Counted from the stretch's first letter, positions 7,056 to 14,557 are shown. The stretch: 27,949 bases of DNA from Ruminococcaceae bacterium UBA1767 (GCA_002315505.1 DCGX01000075.1:26550-54498), one strand, 5' to 3'. Notes: generated from the sequence alone by a model not told the origin. Numbers and translations: made by a program.

Positions 7056-8615
7056 TTACTCTTCTTCTTTTTCTTTTTCATTTTCATGGTCTTTTGAAAG
7101 GAATTTTGCAAAACCTTTTTTGTGACTCTTTTCTCCGTAATCGTCACCATAGCCGTAGCCATAGCCATATCCATAGCCGTACTTTGAATAGCTCTTATAG
7201 TGTCCGTAGCTACCATAGCCATAGCCGTAATTCTCACCATAGCCTGTAATTCCCGACAGAGCTCCGTTCATAATTATTCCTATCACTCGTGTCTTTGTGT
7301 GGAGAATCAAATCGAGTCCGTTTAATATTTTCTTGACTCTTACTGTATCCTGAAGAACAACATACATAGCGGCATCGCAAGCCTCGGCAATTGTAGCTGT
7401 ATCGGAAATGAGTCCGCAAGGCGGTGTATCAACAAGGATGAAATCATATTCTTCTCTGTACTTATCAAACACACTCTTAAGATAATCTGACTTAATAATT
7501 GCCCAGTAGTTTTTATCAGCACCCGTAAATCTGATATAATCAATTCCGTACTCCTCAAGAGTAGCTCTTGAATAGAATTCCTCTGTTTCAAAGTATTCAA
7601 TACTGTCGCTGTCAAATTTCAGAACAGGAGCGACACTTGGATTTCGAAGGTCAGCGTCGATAATCAAAATCTTCTTGCCTGCACTTTTAAGTGAAAGCGC
7701 AAGATTAACAATAGCTGTTGTTTTACCCTCACTCTGTGCTGTACTTGTTGTCATAACAACCTTTTCGCCTTCATTAAGCATATTGGTAAAGCTGTTACGC
7801 ATCAATCTCATCGATTCAAGGAAGCCTTTTCCGACATTTTCATTAGTAATAAGAATCGAACGGTCAACCTCTGATTTTTTGTATTTTTTAAAGGTTACTT
7901 CAGGAATCATTCCGACAACATCGAGCTTTAGTTCTCTCTTTATGTCATTTCTTGTCTTTATTGTCTTACGAATTAACGCATAAATAACAATCCAGAAACA
8001 ACCAATCAAAAATCCTGTTCCGAAGCCCTCTAATGCGGTTATCGGAGTGAATTTATTTGCAGGCTCCGTCGGAACTGTAGGAATTGTAATTACATTAAGA
8101 ATTACGTTACCTACAAGATATTTTGCGGCCTTAGGATAGTTGTTCATTGCAGAAACAAGAACATCATAAGTCAGCAAAGCATCATTTCCCGTTGCCGTAA
8201 GTACAAACATATTTGTTGTTGAAACTGAAGATGCACTGAGTGTTGCGGGAACATATGACATTCCCAGATCCTCAGAAATAGCTTCGTTGAGCATATTGCT
8301 CGAAAGAATATACGGGAATGTGTCAGATAACTGAGTTGCCGACATACTGTCGTAATAATAAGAATATGACGGGAGTCCTTCACCTGTAAGCGACTGACTT
8401 TGTGTATTAACCGTAAATGTGGCTGATACTGTGTAAATAGGGGTAAAAGCAACATAGCTTCTGACAAACATTACCACACTGATAATAATCCCCAAAGAAA
8501 TAGCAATCCACCAGAATTTAATAACACCCTTCCACAGGTCAGATATTTCAATGAAGGATTTACTGGAAACTTCGTCATTTTCGGAGGTATTTACATTATT
8601 ATTTTCACTACTCAT
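7056..8615 (-). CDS. Wzc-like fused chain-length determinant / bacterial tyrosine kinase (copy 2 in the operon)
   Basis: A 519-residue protein. A short cytoplasmic N-terminus is followed by a transmembrane segment (about 34-56), an extracytoplasmic Wzz-type region with a proline-rich PTVPTEPANKFTP stretch (about 180-191), a second transmembrane segment (about 198-217) and a BY-kinase domain. Walker A is STAQSEGKTT (291-300), Walker A' IIDADLRNP (318-326) and Walker B FILVDTPP (392-399). After residue 459 comes a Tyr/Gly-rich tail with 14 tyrosines, then an acidic/lysine-rich end. Family knowledge: BY-kinases autophosphorylate tail tyrosines and cycle with a phosphatase to control polymer export and length. 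The start overlaps the preceding kinase by ATGA, with GGAGGT inside that gene. Fusion of both modules is typical of proteobacterial Wzc; Gram-positives more often split them. Confidence 0.9.
   Translation of the reverse strand: MSSENNNVNTSENDEVSSKSFIEISDLWKGVIKFWWIAISLGIIISVVMFVRSYVAFTPIYTVSATFTVNTQSQSLTGEGLPSYSYYYDSMSATQLSDTFPYILSSNMLNEAISEDLGMSYVPATLSASSVSTTNMFVLTATGNDALLTYDVLVSAMNNYPKAAKYLVGNVILNVITIPTVPTEPANKFTPITALEGFGTGFLIGCFWIVIYALIRKTIKTRNDIKRELKLDVVGMIPEVTFKKYKKSEVDRSILITNENVGKGFLESMRLMRNSFTNMLNEGEKVVMTTSTAQSEGKTTAIVNLALSLKSAGKKILIIDADLRNPSVAPVLKFDSDSIEYFETEEFYSRATLEEYGIDYIRFTGADKNYWAIIKSDYLKSVFDKYREEYDFILVDTPPCGLISDTATIAEACDAAMYVVLQDTVRVKKILNGLDLILHTKTRVIGIIMNGALSGITGYGENYGYGYGSYGHYKSYSKYGYGYGYGYGYGDDYGEKSHKKGFAKFLSKDHENEKEKEEE
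7137..7241 (-). repeat. Tyr/Gly codon repeat encoding the kinase tail
   Basis: GGNTAYGG-type repeats encode residues 459-493 of the kinase. There are 14 tyrosines in 35 residues, with a run of six consecutive Tyr-Gly pairs before DDYG. The DNA is low-complexity and could expand or contract by slippage in multiples of six bases. Confidence 0.85.
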
Positions 8616-10279
8616 ACGTTACCTCCATTATCATTTTCCTTGATGTCAAAAACATCAATATCATTCATTGTAATATTTTCAGGTACTATTGACGGATTTG
8701 CATGTGATGATTCATATCCGCCATAGCCTGCATAGCTTGAATAATTAGAAGTCTGCTTTGCATAATGATTTTTTCTGTCGCCGTAACCATATTTGCCATA
8801 GCTGTAATTATTTCGGCCGTAATTGTACTTACCATAACCATACTTACCATAATTATATTTGCCATAGCCGTATTTGCCGTATCCGTATCTGTGATAAGAC
8901 TGGTATCCGTATTCATCAATACCAAGCTGTCCGAACAGCGAAATCTCTTCAAATTCATCGTTAAGAATACAACCGGCTACTGTTGCACCTGTCTTTTTAA
9001 GTGTGAGAATTGAATCATTGATTATTGAAATATAAGAGCTGTCGGTTCTGACAACGACAAAAGTGCTGTCACACATTTTAGCAATATCCGTAACAGAAAC
9101 ATCAACGGACAAAGGCGCTGTATCGATGATAATATAGTCAACCTTTTCCTTTGCTTTGTTGATGAATTCCTTTGCAGAGCCCGTTTCAAGCCAGTCATGA
9201 TACTCTTTATGACTACTGGTATTCAATGCAAGATACAATGTCTTGTTCTTGTACTGTCTGTACTTGAATTCATTTTCGGAAATTGTACCCGACAATAAAT
9301 CTGCAAGCTCGGAATTTTCCCTGCTTTCTTCATTAAACAATTTATAAAGTGCGGGCTTCTTTGCGTCAAAGTCTACAATCAACACATTGTATCCTTTAGT
9401 GGAAAGGGCAATCGCAATGTTAGCGGATACTGTTGATTTACCTTCGTTTTCCGCAACGCTTGTTACTGCAAAAACCTTATCTCCCTGAGTTTTATTCATG
9501 TATTCAATTTTAGTAGCAATTTTATTAAAGTTTTCTGCAAACTTCAGGCTTGTGTATGCATTCTCATACATCAAAAGACCTTTTTTATTTGAAGATAAAT
9601 ACTCCTTGATTCCCTTTGTTTTTCTCTCATGAGGAATAACACCGATGAGCTTTGAATCAATGCTGCTATTAAACGAGTTTGAATTTTTAACAGTATCTCT
9701 TATCATCGAAAGAACTACTATCATCAAAAATGCCGCTACAGCACAGATAAGCATAACTTTAATATAGTTCATTGACGTCATACTGTTAGATGGACTGCTT
9801 GAAATATACGGCGTTTTTAATATGCTGACCGCACCATTGTCAAAAAGTGATGAAGTAAGCATTGGATAAACCTTTAAAATAGCTGAGACTTCCTTGTAAG
9901 ATGTAAGTGGATTAGAAGAAACAACAGAAATCTCCATAATATTTGTACCATCATTTACAAAGGTATGAATTTTTCCGTCGAATCTCGAAATGTTAAGGTA
10001 TTCGCAAACCTTTTCTTCCATTGTAGGCTGTGAAAAAACTTCACTGTAAATATTAGCGATTTCAGAAGATTGTTTAAGAGAAGCAACCGCATTCGATTTT
10101 CCCTGTGCACTGTTAATAATAAGGCTGGCTGAACTCGTATATTCAGGTAAATACAAGCTGTGAGTAACAATGTATGAACCCATAAGACCTATTAACATTG
10201 CGCAAAAGATAACCCATACATTTCTTACAATATCTCTTGCGACGCTATGCCATTCAAATGTAATTTTCTTTTCTTTCAT
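8612..10279 (-). CDS. Wzc-like fused chain-length determinant / bacterial tyrosine kinase (copy 1 in the operon)
   Basis: A 555-residue paralogue of the following gene. The first transmembrane segment is at about 21-40, an extracytoplasmic Wzz-type region at 41-170, the second transmembrane segment at about 171-193, then the BY-kinase domain. Walker A is TSVAENEGKST (273-283), Walker A' is IVDFDAKKP (301-309) with Lys where the usual motif has Arg, and Walker B is YIIIDTAP (382-389). The tail has 22 tyrosines within residues 457-522, built from KYGYGKYNYG-like units. The last 30 residues are acidic. It follows the DUF5011-like gene by 15 bases with GGAG upstream, and ends in an ATGA overlap with the second kinase. 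The conserved P-loop suggests an active ATPase/kinase, though partner specialisation between the two copies is possible. Confidence 0.9.
   Translation of the reverse strand: MKEKKITFEWHSVARDIVRNVWVIFCAMLIGLMGSYIVTHSLYLPEYTSSASLIINSAQGKSNAVASLKQSSEIANIYSEVFSQPTMEEKVCEYLNISRFDGKIHTFVNDGTNIMEISVVSSNPLTSYKEVSAILKVYPMLTSSLFDNGAVSILKTPYISSSPSNSMTSMNYIKVMLICAVAAFLMIVVLSMIRDTVKNSNSFNSSIDSKLIGVIPHERKTKGIKEYLSSNKKGLLMYENAYTSLKFAENFNKIATKIEYMNKTQGDKVFAVTSVAENEGKSTVSANIAIALSTKGYNVLIVDFDAKKPALYKLFNEESRENSELADLLSGTISENEFKYRQYKNKTLYLALNTSSHKEYHDWLETGSAKEFINKAKEKVDYIIIDTAPLSVDVSVTDIAKMCDSTFVVVRTDSSYISIINDSILTLKKTGATVAGCILNDEFEEISLFGQLGIDEYGYQSYHRYGYGKYGYGKYNYGKYGYGKYNYGRNNYSYGKYGYGDRKNHYAKQTSNYSSYAGYGGYESSHANPSIVPENITMNDIDVFDIKENDNGGNV
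8714..8911 (-). repeat. Tyr/Gly/Lys codon repeat encoding the kinase tail
   Basis: Residues 457-522 hold 22 tyrosines. A ten-residue unit of the form YGKYGYGKYN occurs twice in a row, and looser copies flank it. The composition differs from the second kinase tail by regularly interspersed lysines. The low-complexity DNA is prone to slippage. Confidence 0.85.
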
Positions 10280-10294
10280 ATCACTCTATCTCCA

Positions 10295-11119
10295 TCATTC
10301 AACAATAACAATCAATGCGGTATGATCTATATGTTTAGTTGAATCCGAGCTGTAATAATTTACTACGTATGTTCCCGGCTTTTTGTTATCAAAATCGGTT
10401 TTAACCGAAATTGATAAATCAGTATCAATGCCGTTACTGTCAATTGTTTCAACAATGTAATCTGCCCAATTCGGCACAGGATCTCCCGCCTTACGATAGA
10501 CAAGATAATCACTGAGTATTACCTTAGTACCACTTGAAACAATTGATTCAACCGTCATCGGAAGTTCAATAGTTGAAGTATCACCCTTTGAATTTGTAAC
10601 CGTTGCCTGCAAAGTGAAATCGCCTGTTTCATTTTCTTTAAAATCAGGAGAATAAACAATTACGTTTTGTGAAATATCTCCGTCAAGACAATCGTTTGCA
10701 TCGACAACACCGAGAATATCGAATTTTTCATTTATTGAGAAAACCAATGAACGATTTAAAGAAAATGTCGGTGCTTCATAATCAGTATAGTGAATCTGTC
10801 TGATTGCAGTAGTAACATGATTATCGGAATCGCAGACAGCGTACGTTGCCTTACAATATCCGATTTCTGAGAACTTGGATATTGACTCAATCAAAACATT
10901 AGACGTGATATCTCCATCCTTACCATCGTAAGCCGTTACACCCTGAAGTAGCTCTTCATCAGTAGCATTTACGCTGACCTCTAGTGTACCCTCTTCAACA
11001 GTTAGTACAGGTATTGTTTTGTCAGTAGAGAGCGATGTGGTTATAACAACGACAGCAAAAGCAACTATTGTTAAAGCTGTCAAGCCTGCAACCGCCCAAC
11101 GCATTATTCGCATTAGCAT
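10295..11119 (-). CDS. Membrane-anchored protein with DUF5011-like Ig domains
   Basis: A 274-residue protein with an N-terminal signal-anchor helix (about residues 8-30, RWAVAGLTALTIVAFAVVVI) and an extracytoplasmic remainder. Two domains carry the calcium-binding-like signature of DUF5011/Cry22-type Ig folds: DGKDGDIT at 65-72 and CLDGDIS at 144-150. Each is followed by a beta-rich stretch. A third, more divergent domain (about 197-274) ends PGTYVVNYYSSDS, another typical feature of this fold. The gene sits between the tyrosine phosphatase and the two kinases. Its ribosome site AGGTG overlaps the phosphatase stop, so it is an integral operon member. A structural or adaptor role at the export complex is inferred. 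I know of no established function for such a protein in capsule operons. Confidence 0.8.
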   Translation of the reverse strand: MLMRIMRWAVAGLTALTIVAFAVVVITTSLSTDKTIPVLTVEEGTLEVSVNATDEELLQGVTAYDGKDGDITSNVLIESISKFSEIGYCKATYAVCDSDNHVTTAIRQIHYTDYEAPTFSLNRSLVFSINEKFDILGVVDANDCLDGDISQNVIVYSPDFKENETGDFTLQATVTNSKGDTSTIELPMTVESIVSSGTKVILSDYLVYRKAGDPVPNWADYIVETIDSNGIDTDLSISVKTDFDNKKPGTYVVNYYSSDSTKHIDHTALIVIVE

Positions 11120-11130
11120 TAGCTTTTCAC

Positions 11131-11862
11131 CTAAAATCTGTATATTTTGGAATTTTGTAATATTAATCCCGGATTAACATTCAAAACATATTTCGCATAA
11201 TCATATGAATAATTCTCACAGATATATTCGTGAGCACTATTCATTTCAGTTGTTCGCATATAAGGACTATGTGCGTCACTTGCAACGACATCCGCCATTC
11301 GCATAGCAAGCATTCTTGAAGCACATTCTCTCGCTTCTTCACCAAAGCTGCCGAAGAGACTTCCTTTATTAACCTGCAACAAGCAACCGGAAAGCTTTAT
11401 TCTTTCAATGGCATCAAAATTCTCATTCACAAATGCATATCTCTCAGGATGTGCGATAACCGGAGTATAACCAAGACTGATAATCTCTTTTAATATCTCC
11501 ATCACATCATGAGATTGGTCATAAAAGCCGAACTCCACCAGAGGATATCTGGTGTTGTTAATAGTAATCAACTTTTCAGCCTTGAGGAGCTCAACCGTGT
11601 TTCTTGTACAGAAAATTTCCTGACCGCAGAAAATCTTCAGTGGAATATTTCTGCGTACCAATTCCTCACGAAGCTCTCTGACCTTGCCGAGAAGCTCACT
11701 GCTCCAGTAATTTTTAAATGACCTCGGCACATTTGAATGAGGTGTAGCAACGATGCCTTTCACTCCGCTTTCGTATGCTATTTCAGCCATTTTTACCGAC
11801 TCATCAAGAGTCTGTGAACCATCATCCACATCGTATGTAATATGGCAATGAATATCATACAT
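11131..11862 (-). CDS. cpsB: CpsB/CapC-type manganese-dependent protein tyrosine phosphatase (PHP domain)
   Basis: A PHP-fold phosphatase of about 243 residues with all metal-binding motifs: YDIHCHITYDVDDGS at the N-terminus, GIVATPHS, a GQEI segment, VIAHPERY and the C-terminal ASDAHSP. Family knowledge: CpsB/CapC/YwqE enzymes dephosphorylate the tyrosine tails of the cognate BY-kinase, which matches the two kinases encoded downstream. It is the first gene of the operon. I start it at the ATG at 11862, preceded by GGGTGA with five-base spacing, because family members begin M-x-D-I-H-x-H. A GTG three codons upstream (11871) is possible but would overlap that ribosome site. The leader from the predicted transcription start is only about 28 bases. 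Confidence 0.92.
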   Translation of the reverse strand: MYDIHCHITYDVDDGSQTLDESVKMAEIAYESGVKGIVATPHSNVPRSFKNYWSSELLGKVRELREELVRRNIPLKIFCGQEIFCTRNTVELLKAEKLITINNTRYPLVEFGFYDQSHDVMEILKEIISLGYTPVIAHPERYAFVNENFDAIERIKLSGCLLQVNKGSLFGSFGEEARECASRMLAMRMADVVASDAHSPYMRTTEMNSAHEYICENYSYDYAKYVLNVNPGLILQNSKIYRF

Positions 11863-11896
11863 ACACTTCACCCATAATAATATATTTAATCAATTT

Positions 11897-11925
11897 ATTC
11901 TATCACAAAACAACATTATTGTAAA
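11897..11925 (-). promoter_or_regulatory. Promoter of the capsule operon
   Basis: On the minus strand, TTTACA (11920-11925) and TAGAAT (11897-11902) are separated by exactly 17 bases. TG one base before the -10 makes it an extended -10 element. The expected start is near 11890, about 28 bases before the phosphatase ATG. No operator, riboswitch or antiterminator leader is visible. Confidence 0.75.
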
Positions 11926-11987
11926 TATTTTTTGCTAATAATACTGTGAATTTTTTGACATTTAAGAGTATATTGTCGTATTATTTA

Positions 11988-12266
11988 TCAGTTTATTTCT
12001 TCAAGTACGTTTAACTTGACAAAGCTGTCAATAAATTCTTTTATATCTTCCTGTGCAACACTTCGCTCTACATCAAACGACTCACAAAAGTTGTCAATAA
12101 TTTCGTCAAAAGTCATTCCTTTTGTAATGCAATCAATAATTTCTTTTCCCGTTGGATTCAATGCATAAAAGGTGTTTTCTTCCTCATCCGGGTTTGATAT
12201 TCTGACAATAAGGCACTCATCAACAATATCTCTCACTATAAAATCCTTTGCTATTGAATACTTCAT
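11988..12266 (-). CDS. PqqD-like peptide chaperone (RiPP recognition element)
   Basis: A 92-residue protein, the normal size for a stand-alone PqqD. It opens YSIAKDFIVRDIVDECLIV (winged-helix beta strands), continues with a FYALNPTGKEIIDCI segment, and has a helical C-terminal half with a MTFDEIIDNF segment. This is the usual PqqD pattern of an LN-x-TG turn followed by an x-T-x-x-EI helix. Family knowledge: PqqD-like RREs bind the leader of a precursor peptide and present it to a partner radical SAM enzyme. Its ATG overlaps the TGA of the radical SAM gene (ATGA), and AAAGGAG lies just upstream. It is the last gene of the cassette. About 60 bases without a terminator separate it from the capsule promoter. 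Confidence 0.85.
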   Translation of the reverse strand: MKYSIAKDFIVRDIVDECLIVRISNPDEEENTFYALNPTGKEIIDCITKGMTFDEIIDNFCESFDVERSVAQEDIKEFIDSFVKLNVLEEIN

Positions 12267-13345
12267 ATACCTAACTCCTTTTTTGTAAGTCTGACATATT
12301 CTTCTGCTTTTTCACATAAATATCTCGGCACACCATCAAACCTGCCTGTTTCCGCATAGCTTGCCGCCGCACAGGATTCACACACCTCTGTATACTCACA
12401 ATCCGTACATTTTGACGGCAAAATAATTTTTGAAGTTTCTTTTTTTATTGTGTCCCATGCGTTATCAAAGCCGTTTTCGATAACAGATGACTTAGGCTCG
12501 GTCATCATTCCGCACGGAAGCATTGTACCATCATAGGAAATCCAGACGGCAGCTCTGCCCGCTCTGCATCTGACAGGCAGACCTTCCTGTCTTTTATCCT
12601 TCACTGTTGTTCCGACTTTCGAGAAGAATTCTTTTCTTGATTCAAATCTTTCGCCGAAATAGCATTTATCGTTAATCAACATATTTTCGGCCGCTTCAGC
12701 AGCACTGGGTCTGTCCGTCTGCTTGCCAAGTCTTGCAGATGGGAAAAGATAAGCGGTCGTTTCCGTCGGAAGCTCATTATCTCTTGCAAATTTATATATT
12801 TGCTCTAAATCCTGTTTGTTGTAATTTGAAATTGTAATGCTGATTTTGACCTGAATACCCATTGCTTTTAGTTTAATAATGTTCTGAGTTACTTTTTCAT
12901 AATAGCCCTTTCGACAGGTGACGTTGCAATAAGTTTCGTCGTTTGCACCATAAAGCGTGATATTCACTCTTGAAGGTCGCTGCTTATTAAACAAATCAAC
13001 AATTTCATCAGTAATAAGCGAGGCATTTGTATTAATAGAGATTTCAAAGCCTTTGTTTTTGCAATAGGTATATATTTCAGCGAAATCATTTCTGAGCAAC
13101 GGCTCTCCACCCGTTAATAAAAGGAAAAGCATTCCTGCTTTTTGTGCCTCATCGGCTATTTTCTTCCATTGTTCTGTAGTAAGCTCGTTTTTCATTAATT
13201 CGGAATTATCTGAATTATGAATATAGCACATTTTACAGTTAAAATTGCACCTTGCAGTTAACTCAAAGGTACCCGAAAGCGGAACGGAGCTTTTGACAGC
13301 CTTTCCGAACAAATATTGAACATATGGTGGCTCTCTGCTAATCAT
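12263..13345 (-). CDS. Radical SAM/SPASM peptide-modifying enzyme
   Basis: A 360-residue protein. The radical SAM cluster motif CX3CX2C is C33-C37-C40 (TARCNFNCKMCYIH), with TGGEPLLR near 78-85 as the SAM-binding GGEP motif. The C-terminal SPASM domain has a full set of seven cysteines (C260, C278, C313, C316, C322, C325, C344) in the C-x17-C / CX2CX5CX2C-x18-C layout, predicting two auxiliary [4Fe-4S] clusters. Family knowledge: such enzymes install thioether or C-C crosslinks in RiPP precursors (sactipeptides, ranthipeptides, PQQ and mycofactocin pathways) or act on protein substrates as anSMEs. Coupling by ATGA overlaps to a kinase-like gene and a PqqD gene favours the RiPP role. The probable substrate is the 79-residue peptide encoded upstream. 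Confidence 0.9.
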   Translation of the reverse strand: MISREPPYVQYLFGKAVKSSVPLSGTFELTARCNFNCKMCYIHNSDNSELMKNELTTEQWKKIADEAQKAGMLFLLLTGGEPLLRNDFAEIYTYCKNKGFEISINTNASLITDEIVDLFNKQRPSRVNITLYGANDETYCNVTCRKGYYEKVTQNIIKLKAMGIQVKISITISNYNKQDLEQIYKFARDNELPTETTAYLFPSARLGKQTDRPSAAEAAENMLINDKCYFGERFESRKEFFSKVGTTVKDKRQEGLPVRCRAGRAAVWISYDGTMLPCGMMTEPKSSVIENGFDNAWDTIKKETSKIILPSKCTDCEYTEVCESCAAASYAETGRFDGVPRYLCEKAEEYVRLTKKELGI

Positions 13346-14178
13346 CCAATCACCGCCTTTAAGAAATCAACCGCCGACTTATCCGGCAGACAGTTATATC
13401 TGAACATTTTTGTTTTATCATAAAACGAAGCGCACAAAGTAATCAACTTATTGAAATCCGATTTTCTCCATGAATCACAGGCTGAATTTGACACAAGCAA
13501 ACCGACCTTTTCAGCCTTTCCAAGTTCAGTAATATAATTACTGTTTGCCTGGTCAAGCATTACAATTGCCGCAACCTCTGCCGTTTTATTCTCACAAATT
13601 CCAGACGAGCCTGCAATCGGTGAAGAAGACGCGAACAGCTTTCCGTTTTCAACAAACAAAATAGTTTTGTCTCCGTTTACTATCTGAGCATCCGCATATT
13701 TTTCCCAAAGCTGAGCCTGTGTAGATTTACCTATTCCGCTTTTACCGCTGAAAACTATTGCTTTTCCGTCTGCAACAATAAACGAGCCATGAAAAAATAC
13801 GCGGTTATTTTCAAGCATCATGTGAGGCAATCCTATGTAACTCCACAAGAAATACAAATCTCTCGTTATTTCAACGCTGTCCTTATTCACAACGCAGGTA
13901 TAATCGTTACCGTTTTGCGTTGACATAATATAGTCGTATTTATATTGTCTGTCTTTAGTAATTACGGAGAAAATATTATCATCACTAACCATAACATCGG
14001 TTTTATCATCGGAGTAAACGACCTTTCCGCTTCGGATAATTTCGTTTAAAGACACAGTTATATTGACATCGCTATCTGAAAAATCTTCTTCAAACAAATT
14101 TCCGAATCCGTTTTTCAAAATATCGAAGTCGCACTGCACACTGATATTCAGATTTGCAATTTTACACTTTATCTGCAT
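13342..14178 (-). CDS. HPr kinase-like P-loop protein of a RiPP cassette
   Basis: A 278-residue protein. The N-terminal half (1-120) is beta-rich and unassigned. The C-terminal half resembles the HprK/P catalytic domain: FFHGSFIVADGKAIVFSGKSG, with Walker A GKSGIGKST at 145-153 and a following VNGDKT (D170). It lacks the usual HprK N-terminal domain arrangement. Family knowledge: HprK-like proteins accompany PqqD/RRE proteins in RiPP clusters, and some (such as lasso-peptide tailoring kinases) phosphorylate the peptide. It is the first gene of a three-gene unit with its own promoter, has an AGAAGGA ribosome site and overlaps the radical SAM gene by four bases. Whether it phosphorylates a peptide, a protein or has lost activity is unknown. 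Confidence 0.75.
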   Translation of the reverse strand: MQIKCKIANLNISVQCDFDILKNGFGNLFEEDFSDSDVNITVSLNEIIRSGKVVYSDDKTDVMVSDDNIFSVITKDRQYKYDYIMSTQNGNDYTCVVNKDSVEITRDLYFLWSYIGLPHMMLENNRVFFHGSFIVADGKAIVFSGKSGIGKSTQAQLWEKYADAQIVNGDKTILFVENGKLFASSSPIAGSSGICENKTAEVAAIVMLDQANSNYITELGKAEKVGLLVSNSACDSWRKSDFNKLITLCASFYDKTKMFRYNCLPDKSAVDFLKAVIG

Positions 14179-14207
14179 ATTAAGTCCTTCTACTCCAGTA
14201 TGTTATT

Positions 14208-14236
14208 ATTATAACAATTATTCAACACAAATTCAA
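14208..14236 (-). promoter_or_regulatory. Promoter of the kinase-radical SAM-PqqD operon
   Basis: On the minus strand, TTGAAT (14231-14236) and a perfect TATAAT (14208-14213) are 17 bases apart, with TG one base before the -10. The expected start is near 14201, giving a leader of about 23 bases to the ATG at 14178. It lies just downstream of the terminator, so the maturation genes are transcribed separately from the peptide gene. Confidence 0.75.
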
Positions 14237-14255
14237 GAATTATTTATATAACAAA

Positions 14256-14283
14256 ATCCCCCGACAGTTTCCTGTCAGGGGAT
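14256..14283 (-). terminator. Intrinsic terminator after the peptide gene
   Basis: On the minus strand, ATCCCCTGACAG and CTGTCGGGGGAT pair over 12 positions (one G-U) around a GAAA tetraloop, followed by TTTTGTT. It starts about 19 bases after the peptide stop codon. It would end the giant-protein/peptide transcript, or attenuate read-through into the kinase gene. Confidence 0.85.
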
Positions 14284-14301
14284 CAGAATCATTTGAACAT
14301 T

Positions 14302-14541
14302 TTATGAACCAAATGTATTAATGTTTGCACCTGCAATATCATAGCAGATTTCCGAATTCGGATCCAATCCGAGATCATCAGGCGAAATATCGCAATCATC
14401 TCCGAATACAGTGCCGAGTCCGTCAAGCATAATTGGGCATACGCCCCAACAATAGTTGTTGGTATAATAGCAGTTCTCTGCCATTACATTTGCTTCAAGT
14501 TCGATTGGATAAAAACCTGGTTTTTCATATTTCTTTTTCAT
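14302..14541 (-). CDS. Small Cys-containing peptide, candidate RiPP precursor
   Basis: A 79-residue peptide with the start MKKKYEKPGFYPIELEANVM, a charged leader-like stretch. The C-terminal part carries five cysteines at C24, C31, C35, C50 and C66, three of them in a CYYTNNYCWGVC cluster. The remainder is rich in Asp, Gly and Asn and ends NTFGS. There is no signal peptide. AAAGGA lies nine to ten bases before the ATG. It is directly followed by a terminator and then by HprK-like, radical SAM/SPASM and PqqD genes, the standard context for a RiPP precursor. I do not recognise it as a known family. It begins 16 bases after the stop of the giant protein gene, so co-transcription is likely. A weak TTGTTT/TAAAAT pair near 14560-14590 could give it its own promoter. 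Confidence 0.7.
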   Translation of the reverse strand: MKKKYEKPGFYPIELEANVMAENCYYTNNYCWGVCPIMLDGLGTVFGDDCDISPDDLGLDPNSEICYDIAGANINTFGS

Positions 14542-14557
14542 CAGTTTCCATCCTTTC

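Noticed and set aside
11937..11985. Inverted repeat AATAATAC / GTATTATT as a terminator
   Set aside because: The stem is only eight A/T-rich pairs with a 33-base loop; it is too weak for an intrinsic terminator.
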